Source of the DNA: Ensifer adhaerens
Lineage (GTDB): Bacteria; Pseudomonadota; Alphaproteobacteria; Rhizobiales; Rhizobiaceae
Assembly (NCBI RefSeq): GCF_002940685.1
Contig: NZ_PNFP01000016.1
Coordinates: 62,001 to 126,000 of the forward strand
Direction: 5' to 3'
DNA: 64,000 nt
The position numbers were made by a program, and so were the translations under genes. Of this stretch, positions 19,996 to 27,434 are shown piece by piece. Each line of letters begins with the position of its first letter. Within the stretch, counting starts at the first letter, position 1. The notes under the pieces were generated by a model that made no database searches, was not told where the DNA came from, and worked only from the letters and a program-made list of their open reading frames with translations.

Positions 19996-20841
19996 CTATT
20001 GGCTGGCGGCCCGGCGGTTCGGCTCAGTCCCGTCGACCGCCTGGCGGACCTGCCTGCGATCGCGACGCAGGGTCTCGAAGCAATCGTTGCCGAACCATTC
20101 AAGCGACGCGTCGACCGACGGCTCGTCGGCGATCTCCGTCAGGAACCGTTCGTAGTCGACGACCCCTTCGAAGAGCGGCGTCATCCCACGCCGGCTGCCA
20201 GCCGCGGCATAGACGTTGGCCGGCTCGAAGACGGAAAGCTCTGCCCGGCCGACGATATTCTTCAGGTGGTAGTGGCGAATGTGCGGTTTCATCGCACGGT
20301 GCACGGCGACCGGATCGTCGCCGCCCTCCCACACATGCAGCGTGTCGAAATTGATCGCGAAGGAGGGATGGTCCACCTCTTCGATCAGCCGCATGGTTGA
20401 GGCCGCCGTGTCGGCGAGCGTCTTCGGATGCGTTTCGACGAGCAGATGGATGCCGTAGCTGGCGGTAATAGTGCAGATCTCCTGCAGGCGTTCGACAATC
20501 TGCTGCCGCTCGTCGGCACTGACATCAAGGCTGCCGCGGCTTCCCGCAAAGGTGCGGATCTTGCGGGTGCGCCACCGCCGCGCCAGTCGGCAAAGCTCGA
20601 CCGCCTTGTGTCGCAGCGCTTCCACGTCGCCGTCGAGCGGCAGGTAATCGCTGATCATCGGCACCGAGAGGCCGTAGCCGTCGAGCCATTCGGCGTTGCG
20701 ATCCAGGCGCGGCGAAAGATTGCGCGCATGCGCGCCCCAGAGCTCGACCCCCTGGAAGTCATTGGCCTCGGCCCAGGCCGCGATCTCGTCGAGCGAGATC
20801 AGGTGGTGGCGAAAGGTGATGGTGCAGAGCGAAACTCTCAT
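19996..20841 (-). CDS. asbF: 3-dehydroshikimate dehydratase, petrobactin biosynthesis
   Basis: A 281-residue xylose-isomerase-like TIM barrel closely resembling Bacillus AsbF. It shares MRVSLCTITFRHHLISLDEI, GVELWGAHARNL, TRKIRTFAGSRGS, HYHLKNI, VFEPANVYAAAG and ASLEWFG at corresponding places, and the length is nearly identical (280). AsbF converts 3-dehydroshikimate to 3,4-dihydroxybenzoate, the catechol of petrobactin. Its start overlaps the stop of asbDE by 4 bp (ATGA). A much longer frame exists upstream but only duplicates asbDE in another register. It is the last gene of the cluster, facing a strong terminator. Confidence 0.93.
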   Translation of the reverse strand: MRVSLCTITFRHHLISLDEIAAWAEANDFQGVELWGAHARNLSPRLDRNAEWLDGYGLSVPMISDYLPLDGDVEALRHKAVELCRLARRWRTRKIRTFAGSRGSLDVSADERQQIVERLQEICTITASYGIHLLVETHPKTLADTAASTMRLIEEVDHPSFAINFDTLHVWEGGDDPVAVHRAMKPHIRHYHLKNIVGRAELSVFEPANVYAAAGSRRGMTPLFEGVVDYERFLTEIADEPSVDASLEWFGNDCFETLRRDRRQVRQAVDGTEPNRRAASQ

Positions 20842-22148
20842 CGTGCAACTCTCTTCAAGGAGGGAATATCCTGGGGGATGGCGCGGTCGCACCAGAGGTC
20901 GAAGACTTCGGCGAGCTTGACCTTCAGCTTCGTCTCCAGCCGGTCCGCTTCGTCGAGACGCTCGATGACAGCGCCCACGAGGGCCCGATCGCCTGTCTGG
21001 GAGAGCTTCATGACCGCGTAGTGCAGGGTCTTCAGCGACTGAACCAGAGCTTCGATGTCCCCGCACCAAGCCTCGAACTCGGCGGCCGGCAACTTCAACG
21101 CCCGCCAGTAGAAGGCAAAGCCGTGCTCATAGGCGTATTTGCGGATGGTGATGACGGGCAGTTCGCGCACCGCCGCACCAAGATCCGTGAGCGCGACGCC
21201 GTTCGTCCCGTCGAGATGCGCGGCAACGATGGACCGAACCGCATCGACCAGCGGATTGCGGTCCCGGACGAAGCATGCCTCGAAATAGGCTTTCAGATCC
21301 TCGGCAAACGGCGCGCGCGCCTCGGCATTGTCGAAGACGTAACCGCCGCCGACCGTCGGCTGCATGATGGCATGGATGACCTTTTCCTTGGCGATCTCGC
21401 CTTCCCAGCGGTAGTCGGGATCGTGCACGAACCAGGTCTCGGGATCGGCCGTTTCCTGCAGCATCAGGTAGTGCGGGAACGGGTTCTGGTTGAACTTGTT
21501 CTCCCGCTCCGGCAGGTGGAACATGTCGAGCATGACCATGATCGAGCCGGTTTCGCTGCGCTGCTTGAGGAGGCCGAAAAGCACCGCGAGGTTGTCGAGC
21601 TTGGTGCGCTGCGGATCGTACCATTCGACGACCGAGACGCCGTAGAGCCGCTCGAACCAGCCACGGAAGAATTCCTGGGTGATATCGGGTGCGTGGTAGA
21701 GCAGCTCGAAACGGTCGCTGACCGCGAACTTGGCGTCCCAGACGCCGAAATAGAATGACCGCTGGTCGAGCCCGTTTCGCTTCAGACCGTCAGAGACGCA
21801 GCTGACGAAGCAATGGACCTTGATGTCGTAATAGGCCTCGCCGTGCACGCCCTCGTCGGTCGTCCCGCCGGTAAGCGCAAAGGCCGGCACGATGGCGGCG
21901 GTGGGCTTCGGCACATAGAGAGCGACGAGATCGGCGACCGTTTCGATCTCCTGCTTTGCGATCGCCTCTTCCGGCACCGACAGCCCGTATTCGAGCTCGA
22001 GATTGAGGAAGATTTCGAGGATCAGCACGGAATCGAGATAGAGGTCCTCGTTGAGACGGGCATCGAGGCCGAAGCCGTCCATATGCCCATGCGCCATCTT
22101 GTCGGTCAGGACGGCTTCGATCGCCGCCAGAACTTCGCTTTCGCTCAT
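20838..22148 (-). CDS. asbDE: Fused aryl carrier protein and AsbE-like condensing protein, petrobactin biosynthesis
   Basis: A 436-residue protein. Residues 1-85 form an acyl carrier domain with the phosphopantetheine serine at S40 in LYLDSVLILEI. A Pro/Ala linker (about 85-100) leads into a 330-residue domain matching AsbE in size and order (DUF6005 type). In Bacillus, AsbD carries the activated 3,4-dihydroxybenzoyl group and AsbE joins it to spermidine, as two separate proteins. Here both are in one uninterrupted frame. It overlaps asbC and asbF by 4 bp each. The assignment of the second half rests on length, fusion partner and gene order, so it is less certain than the carrier half. Confidence 0.83.
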   Translation of the reverse strand: MSESEVLAAIEAVLTDKMAHGHMDGFGLDARLNEDLYLDSVLILEIFLNLELEYGLSVPEEAIAKQEIETVADLVALYVPKPTAAIVPAFALTGGTTDEGVHGEAYYDIKVHCFVSCVSDGLKRNGLDQRSFYFGVWDAKFAVSDRFELLYHAPDITQEFFRGWFERLYGVSVVEWYDPQRTKLDNLAVLFGLLKQRSETGSIMVMLDMFHLPERENKFNQNPFPHYLMLQETADPETWFVHDPDYRWEGEIAKEKVIHAIMQPTVGGGYVFDNAEARAPFAEDLKAYFEACFVRDRNPLVDAVRSIVAAHLDGTNGVALTDLGAAVRELPVITIRKYAYEHGFAFYWRALKLPAAEFEAWCGDIEALVQSLKTLHYAVMKLSQTGDRALVGAVIERLDEADRLETKLKVKLAEVFDLWCDRAIPQDIPSLKRVAR

Positions 22149-23425
22149 GATGCGGCTCCCGCGATCGGTTTGTTGAATTCGCCCGCCAGATGACGTGCCG
22201 CGACATCGCGGCGGCTGATCTTGCCGTTCGCCTGACGCGGAACGACCTCGACCTGGAGGATCTCCATCGGCAACTGGTGAGGCGCGAGGTGACGGCTGCA
22301 CCATTCACGCACCGCCTGCGGCGGCACCGGTGCCTCTGCGCTGAAGATGAGCGCAACGCGCTCGCCGGCGAAACGATCGGCCTTGCGGAAGGCGACCGCA
22401 TCGGTCACGGCGGGCATGGCCATCACCGCATCCTCCACGTCCTTCGGATAGACGTTGAGGCCGGAGACGTTGATCATGTCGTCCATGCGCGAGACGAACA
22501 CCAGCATGCCGTCGGCCCGGCGGTAGCCGAGGTCGCGGGTGTGGATCGGCGCGGCGTCGCCATTTTTGACGACGATTTCGCCCGCGTCCTCGGCGCTGTC
22601 GCCGGTAGCGGCTATCAGATGCGGCAGCACGAAGCCCATGTCGCCGGCGGACCTCACATCCGGATTGATGGCGATGCAGCCGGACTCCGAGCAGCCATAT
22701 TGCTGGAACATGAACCGGCTCTTGGCACGAATGTCGGCAAACCACGGATCGGGAAGCAGCGTGCCCGAGGTCATCGTCGCGTGGATCTGTTCGCCTGCCG
22801 GCAGAAGCCGCGCCAGCGTGTTGAGGATCGCCGGCGACGAATAGAGCAGTGGCCGCTCGGTCTCGCGCAGTACCTTCAGCAGATACTTCGGGTTCGCTGT
22901 ATTGACGATGACAGGTGTCTGTCCGCGCTTCAGCGCCACCAGGATACCGCAGATCAGCCCGTAGGAGTGGGTGGTCGGGCAGGCGACGACCGGTGTCATG
23001 TCCTCCGGTTCGCGGAAGGTGCTGACGTAGCTTTCGATCTCGGCATCGATCTCCTGCCAGCTTCGCGCCACGCATTTCGGAGCGCCGGTCGTTCCGGAGC
23101 TCATCTGCAGCAAGGTCCCGTGCCGTACCTCCGTCTCGGGTACATCGAGAACTTCGGCGGTCAGGCTGTTGTAGAACAGCCGGTCGCAGCCGGCGCCGAT
23201 CGCGAGCTTGCGTGCGGCCGGATAGGGTGTGCCCGGGTGGATCGGCAGCACGCTCGCACCCGCCTTGCGGATGGCAAGAAACAACGCCAGCCAGTCGACC
23301 GTTTCCTGGAAGCAAACGGCATAGCGGCCGGTATCTTGCGCGCCGAGGCCGATCTCGGCTGCGAGCTCGGCCGAGCTTTGTCTGAAATAGGCCTCGTCAT
23401 AGAGCCTATCGTCGATGCGGATCAT
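22145..23425 (-). CDS. asbC: 3,4-dihydroxybenzoate-AMP ligase, petrobactin biosynthesis
   Basis: A 426-residue adenylate-forming enzyme. The P-loop-like motif MSSGTTGAPKCVARS, the QQYGCSESGCIAI region, GYRRADGMLVFVSRMDDMINVSG and a C-terminal ANGKISRRD lysine are all visible. By homology and order it activates 3,4-dihydroxybenzoate with ATP and loads it on the carrier domain encoded next. Length is close to Bacillus AsbC (about 410). I chose the ATG at 23425, which overlaps the asbB stop by 4 bp; the frame continues upstream only inside asbB. Confidence 0.9.
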   Translation of the reverse strand: MIRIDDRLYDEAYFRQSSAELAAEIGLGAQDTGRYAVCFQETVDWLALFLAIRKAGASVLPIHPGTPYPAARKLAIGAGCDRLFYNSLTAEVLDVPETEVRHGTLLQMSSGTTGAPKCVARSWQEIDAEIESYVSTFREPEDMTPVVACPTTHSYGLICGILVALKRGQTPVIVNTANPKYLLKVLRETERPLLYSSPAILNTLARLLPAGEQIHATMTSGTLLPDPWFADIRAKSRFMFQQYGCSESGCIAINPDVRSAGDMGFVLPHLIAATGDSAEDAGEIVVKNGDAAPIHTRDLGYRRADGMLVFVSRMDDMINVSGLNVYPKDVEDAVMAMPAVTDAVAFRKADRFAGERVALIFSAEAPVPPQAVREWCSRHLAPHQLPMEILQVEVVPRQANGKISRRDVAARHLAGEFNKPIAGAAS

Positions 23426-25158
23426 GGCTTTCTCCTTCGTTGGAGCGTCCTTGCGGCCAAGGCGTTCGCCACCTCGTGGTGGTACTCCGGCTTGAGCGCG
23501 AGCAGCTTCCTCGTCATCAGGGATTCGGTCAGGATGCGGGGCTGGCCGCAGCCAAGCTGCTCCAGCCGCTCCGTCGCGGTGTGCTCGGCTTCGTAGGCGG
23601 CAAGCACGGTTTGAACGCGCTGCCAGAAGAGCGCTTCCGGCAGGTCGTAGCAGTGGTCGAGAAGGTGGGAGATCTCGCTGAGATTGAAGACGAACAGCGT
23701 GTCCATCACCAGTTCGCGCAGCGAATCCAGATTGTCCGTCCAATAGAACTGGTCGGGCTCGGCCTCCCGGTAAGCTGGATTGAGCGACGGGAAATCCGGC
23801 GCCTCTTCCGGCGCGCGCAGGAAGCCCGGCGAAAACTCGATGCTCTCGTGAAAATCGCGCAGGATGAGCCTGACCGGCCAGCCGTCGCGGTGGACCAGCA
23901 GCATGTTCTGCCCATGCGCCTCGACCGCCAGGCCATGGTGCACGAGGAGGTGCCAGACGGGCAGGACGGCGACTTCGATCAGGCGGTTGATGAACGGCAT
24001 CAGGCCGAAGCGCCTGATCCAGTCGTCGGCGAACGCGCGCCCGTCCGCCTCGACCATCATCAAGGCATTGAAGGGAATGACGGCCTCGCCGGGTGCGAGC
24101 GTGGCTTCCGCGTTTTCGCGCCAGATGGCTGCGACCTGTCCGGCCAACGCTCCCTCGCCGTCCGCGATGATGCCGGCATATTCCTGCAGGATGGTAAGCG
24201 GATAACGCTCACGAAAGGCCGGATCGCCGGCAACCATCCCGGCGATCCAGCGGGAGATCACCGGCGCCGTGCAGACCGAATGCGGTTCAAGGGTGCGGCG
24301 CGACGAGGTGTTGACGATGTTGAGCGGCAGCTTGATGCTCGAAGCCAGCGGCCGGTCCCGGTTCAACAGCGAGCGGACCGACTGCGTCGCCGTGTATCGG
24401 TCTCCCGCCGGACCGAGGTAAACGACTTCGCCCGCGGCGATCCACTCGGCAAGCTGGGCCCCACGGAGCTCGCGCCATTGCCAGGGATGCAGCGGCACGA
24501 GGCCGAACGCGTCAGGCGAAACGCCGCGCTGCTGCCGCTTCGATCGGAGTTCGCACCAGGTTTGCTCGCCCAGTTCCGCCTGCCAGAAGGCCTCTTCGTC
24601 GCAAGGCAGAGCCTGGCGCAGGTGTTTTCGCGCAACGAGCAGCCAGACGAGCTGGAACGTTCCCCCGACTTCCGGCCCGTAGGCCGCATGATCGGCGACG
24701 GAAAAGCCGGTGCGCGCCTTGTAGCAGGGATGGTAAGGATGCCCCTCGTCGAGGGCACCCTCCAGCTCGGAAAACGACAGGGCGCGGCGCGCCCGCGCAG
24801 GCACGCGACGCTCGTTCCAGGCGCTGAAGGCAATCGTCTGCGTGAGTTCGTCGAGCAGCTTCCCGCGGGTCGGACCGCTGCCCGGCAAGGCGGAGACCAG
24901 TTGCGCCAACGGCGGCACGCCCCAGCCGTCCGCGTCATCGTGCATCTCCACGGATCCGGCGGCTAGCCGCAGCCGGCCAAACGGACCGATGGCGCCCCGG
25001 CAGCGGAACTGCCGGCCGGCGAGCGACCATTGAAAGGTCGCGACATCGCCGTCGGTGCGCGCGCTGGCCTCAACGATGCCTTCGTATAGCAGCGCGGCAA
25101 CGAGCTGGCGAAGCACCCGCTCGTCCGGGCGGCCCTTGAGATCAAGAGGCAATGGCAT
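23422..25158 (-). CDS. asbB: NRPS-independent siderophore synthetase, IucA/IucC family (AsbB-like)
   Basis: A 578-residue IucA/IucC synthetase with a C-terminal FhuF-like iron-transporter domain. NIS synthetase motifs are visible: GLVPLHPWQWREL, TATQSVRSLLN, LKLPLNIVNTSSRR-like segment SIKLPLNIVNTSSRR, and AVEAHGQNMLLVH. In petrobactin assembly, AsbB joins an amine to the second carboxylate of citrate. It overlaps asbA by 17 bp and asbC by 4 bp. The A/B assignment follows gene order, and which citrate arm it uses cannot be read from sequence. Confidence 0.9.
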   Translation of the reverse strand: MPLPLDLKGRPDERVLRQLVAALLYEGIVEASARTDGDVATFQWSLAGRQFRCRGAIGPFGRLRLAAGSVEMHDDADGWGVPPLAQLVSALPGSGPTRGKLLDELTQTIAFSAWNERRVPARARRALSFSELEGALDEGHPYHPCYKARTGFSVADHAAYGPEVGGTFQLVWLLVARKHLRQALPCDEEAFWQAELGEQTWCELRSKRQQRGVSPDAFGLVPLHPWQWRELRGAQLAEWIAAGEVVYLGPAGDRYTATQSVRSLLNRDRPLASSIKLPLNIVNTSSRRTLEPHSVCTAPVISRWIAGMVAGDPAFRERYPLTILQEYAGIIADGEGALAGQVAAIWRENAEATLAPGEAVIPFNALMMVEADGRAFADDWIRRFGLMPFINRLIEVAVLPVWHLLVHHGLAVEAHGQNMLLVHRDGWPVRLILRDFHESIEFSPGFLRAPEEAPDFPSLNPAYREAEPDQFYWTDNLDSLRELVMDTLFVFNLSEISHLLDHCYDLPEALFWQRVQTVLAAYEAEHTATERLEQLGCGQPRILTESLMTRKLLALKPEYHHEVANALAARTLQRRRKP

Positions 25159-26926
25159 GATCGGTCCTCGGCGCGGTCAGAACGGCCGGCGCCCGCAGCG
25201 GGTTCGGCACGGGGCGATAGAGTGTCGGCGCATTGCCGGATTGCAGTTCGTCCACGTCGTAGAGGCGCGTCGTCAGGTTAGCCTTGGAGACGATCGTCGG
25301 CAGGTCGAGGACGTGACGGGCAAAATCGCGACCGGCTGCGGTCATTCGGGCGGCATAATGTTCCAGATGCGTGCGCAGTTCGCGCAGGAGCAGGCTCTCG
25401 TCGCAGAGCCCGTCATGGCCGATCCGGCTGATCACCGAGAAGACCTGATTGACGATCAGGTAATAGGCGAAGCGATCACGGATTTCGCTCTCGGCAAAAT
25501 AGAGCGACGCGATCCCTTGCGTCTCCGGAACGTGACCGGCGATCAGGCTGCGGTAGCGCTCCGAGAGGTAGAAGCCCTGATTGTCCCGGTAGAAGCTGAC
25601 GGACGGATAGCCGGCGCCGACATCCAGCAGGCTGTTTTGCTGGTGCGCCTCGAGCGCGACGCCATAGTCGTCGTAAAGGCAGATCAACGGCTCGACGGCG
25701 CAGTCGAGATAGCGGCGGAACCAGGCGAGCGCCGCATCCGCCAGGCTCTCGCCCGTGCGCGCGGCGACCGTCCGAACCAGCCGTTCGAGGCGGGAAACCT
25801 GCCCCGGAAGCGGATCGGCCGTCAGGGCCGCGACGGTGACGACGCCGCTTCCCCCGTTGCCGGAAAAGGGGTTCTCCCGCAGGATGACTTCAAAGCCGCT
25901 CTCGCTGCGTCCCGGCACGTCCAGCGTGATATAGGCGGGGTCCTGGATGATGCGGAAGTTCCGGGACCGTTCGGCAAAACCGATCCGGTCGATCAGCTTT
26001 GCCATCGCGACACCCGCTTCGAGCTCCTGGCGACGGTTCAGGCGCACGGAGTTGGTGATGCGCACGGGAAGGGAAAACTTCAGCATCCAGCCGGCATCGG
26101 CGCCGTAGACCGTGCGCACCGACGACGTCGCGGTGAAGGCCGGGCCGGCGGGGCCGATATGGCGCAGCCGCCCTTCCCCCAGCATGCCGCGGATATCGGC
26201 ATCAAGCAGCAGGGCTTCGGCCTGGAGCGGATGCATCGGCAACAGATATTCGTCGTCGGCAAGCGCGATCCCGTCGGCATCCGGCCCGGCCAGAGACCGC
26301 ACGATCTCGGGCGCTGCAAATTCGCGGGCGCTATCGTGCCGGATATCGCCGCGTTTCGCCGCGAAGTAGTGCAGCTTGAACTGACCGCGCAGCTCCGGGG
26401 CGTAGGATTCCTGCTGCCAATAGGTCATGCCCTGGCGGCTCTTCGGTGTCGGGTGCTGCCAGTGTCCGAAGACGAGCGCCTGTTCCGCTTCGATGAAATG
26501 GTCGCCGCCCACCGGTCCTGGTTCGGCCCTGTCGATGTAGAGCGCCGTCTGCTGGTAGCTTTCGAGCACGCGCATCAGGAGTTCGAGCTCGAAGCCGCGC
26601 AAGGCGTCGGCCTTGGCCTCATCGACCTGGCGGTAGCATTCGTGCACCAGGATATGGAGGGCCGATATCAGTTCGATCTGGCGCCAGGTGGCATCGGAAA
26701 CGCCCCTGCCCCACACCCTGCCGAAGTGGTGCGGGCCGCAGAGCGACGGCGACGTCACCTCGGCGCGCAGGATCATCTGCTGCCTTGGAAGAGACCACTC
26801 CACGCAGTCGACGACGCTGCCGGCGGCGCGATGCATGGCCCGAATGCCCGGGTTCACTTCCCGCAGGTAGCAGTTTGCGAAGCTTTGAAAGGTGGCGATT
26901 TCTGCGATTTGCCTAGACGATTGCAT
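25142..26926 (-). CDS. asbA: NRPS-independent siderophore synthetase, IucA/IucC family (AsbA-like)
   Basis: A 594-residue IucA/IucC synthetase, first gene of the biosynthetic operon. Motifs include YLLPMHPLQAEALL, TATSSVRTVYGADAGWMLKF, SLPVRITNSVRL and ALEAHQQNSLLD. In Bacillus, AsbA condenses spermidine with citrate to start petrobactin. The ATG at 26926 has GAGGA 8 nt upstream; a start 22 codons earlier would lack one. It shares only motif-level similarity with the following AsbB-like protein, as in the Bacillus pair. The DUF2218 gene ends 104 bp upstream on the same strand, so transcription may continue from the receptor gene. Confidence 0.9.
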   Translation of the reverse strand: MQSSRQIAEIATFQSFANCYLREVNPGIRAMHRAAGSVVDCVEWSLPRQQMILRAEVTSPSLCGPHHFGRVWGRGVSDATWRQIELISALHILVHECYRQVDEAKADALRGFELELLMRVLESYQQTALYIDRAEPGPVGGDHFIEAEQALVFGHWQHPTPKSRQGMTYWQQESYAPELRGQFKLHYFAAKRGDIRHDSAREFAAPEIVRSLAGPDADGIALADDEYLLPMHPLQAEALLLDADIRGMLGEGRLRHIGPAGPAFTATSSVRTVYGADAGWMLKFSLPVRITNSVRLNRRQELEAGVAMAKLIDRIGFAERSRNFRIIQDPAYITLDVPGRSESGFEVILRENPFSGNGGSGVVTVAALTADPLPGQVSRLERLVRTVAARTGESLADAALAWFRRYLDCAVEPLICLYDDYGVALEAHQQNSLLDVGAGYPSVSFYRDNQGFYLSERYRSLIAGHVPETQGIASLYFAESEIRDRFAYYLIVNQVFSVISRIGHDGLCDESLLLRELRTHLEHYAARMTAAGRDFARHVLDLPTIVSKANLTTRLYDVDELQSGNAPTLYRPVPNPLRAPAVLTAPRTDHAIAS

Positions 26927-27030
26927 CCTGTCGATCCTCGGCACGCGACACGCACAGCCGCGCATTTGCGTTGGCGTTTTCGACCAACACATTGAATTTT
27001 CTTGTCGGAACGTGTTTGCGAGCGGTCCGT

Positions 27031-27321
27031 CTACCCGGCGGGCTGCCAGGCAAGCGGACCCGGCTCTTCCCGGAACGCGAAGCGCAGAAGATGGCTTTCG
27101 ATCACCGATTTCGTGTCGGCGAGATTGGCATCGTCGGGCGAGCTGGCGCGAATGCTCAGGCCATCGGCCGCGGCCTTCAGATAGCCGGTGCCGCAGGAGA
27201 ACCGGAGCTCGGCGCGATCGCCTGCCTGTTCAACGTCGACCTTGTGGGCGAAATGCTTGCACAGTTGCGTCAGGTATTTCTGGCCGTCTTCCGTCGCAAA
27301 ATGGGTGGTCGCTTCTTGCAT
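27031..27321 (-). CDS. DUF2218 family small protein
   Basis: A 96-residue cytoplasmic protein beginning MQEATTHFATEDGQKYLTQL and containing KHFAHKVDVEQAGDRAELRF. This matches the DUF2218 family, whose function is unknown and whose genes recur beside siderophore and TonB-receptor genes. No signal peptide or membrane segment is present. AGGAAA lies about 8 nt before the ATG. It sits between the receptor and the biosynthetic genes, on the same strand, supporting a role in iron handling that I cannot specify. Confidence 0.75.
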   Translation of the reverse strand: MQEATTHFATEDGQKYLTQLCKHFAHKVDVEQAGDRAELRFSCGTGYLKAAADGLSIRASSPDDANLADTKSVIESHLLRFAFREEPGPLAWQPAG

Positions 27322-27389
27322 CTGGAATTTCCTGTCTTTCGGCTTTCCTTGCTGAGGCGGCCGGGAATGACCGCCTGAGCGTCTTGGGT

Positions 27390-27416
27390 GGCTGCCGTTG
27401 GGAGTGTCCGGCAGCC
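27390..27416. other. Intercistronic hairpin between receptor and DUF2218 genes
   Basis: GGCTGCCG (27390-27397) pairs with CGGCAGCC (27409-27416). No T-run follows on the minus strand, so it more likely stabilises or partially attenuates the receptor message than ends it. Confidence 0.35.
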
Positions 27417-27434
27417 AAGTTCGGGACCGTCGAA

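Noticed and set aside
20842-21069. Longer N terminus for AsbF
   Set aside because: The added residues are Arg-rich and derive from the asbDE sequence in another frame; the ATG at 20841 matches the Bacillus N terminus exactly.
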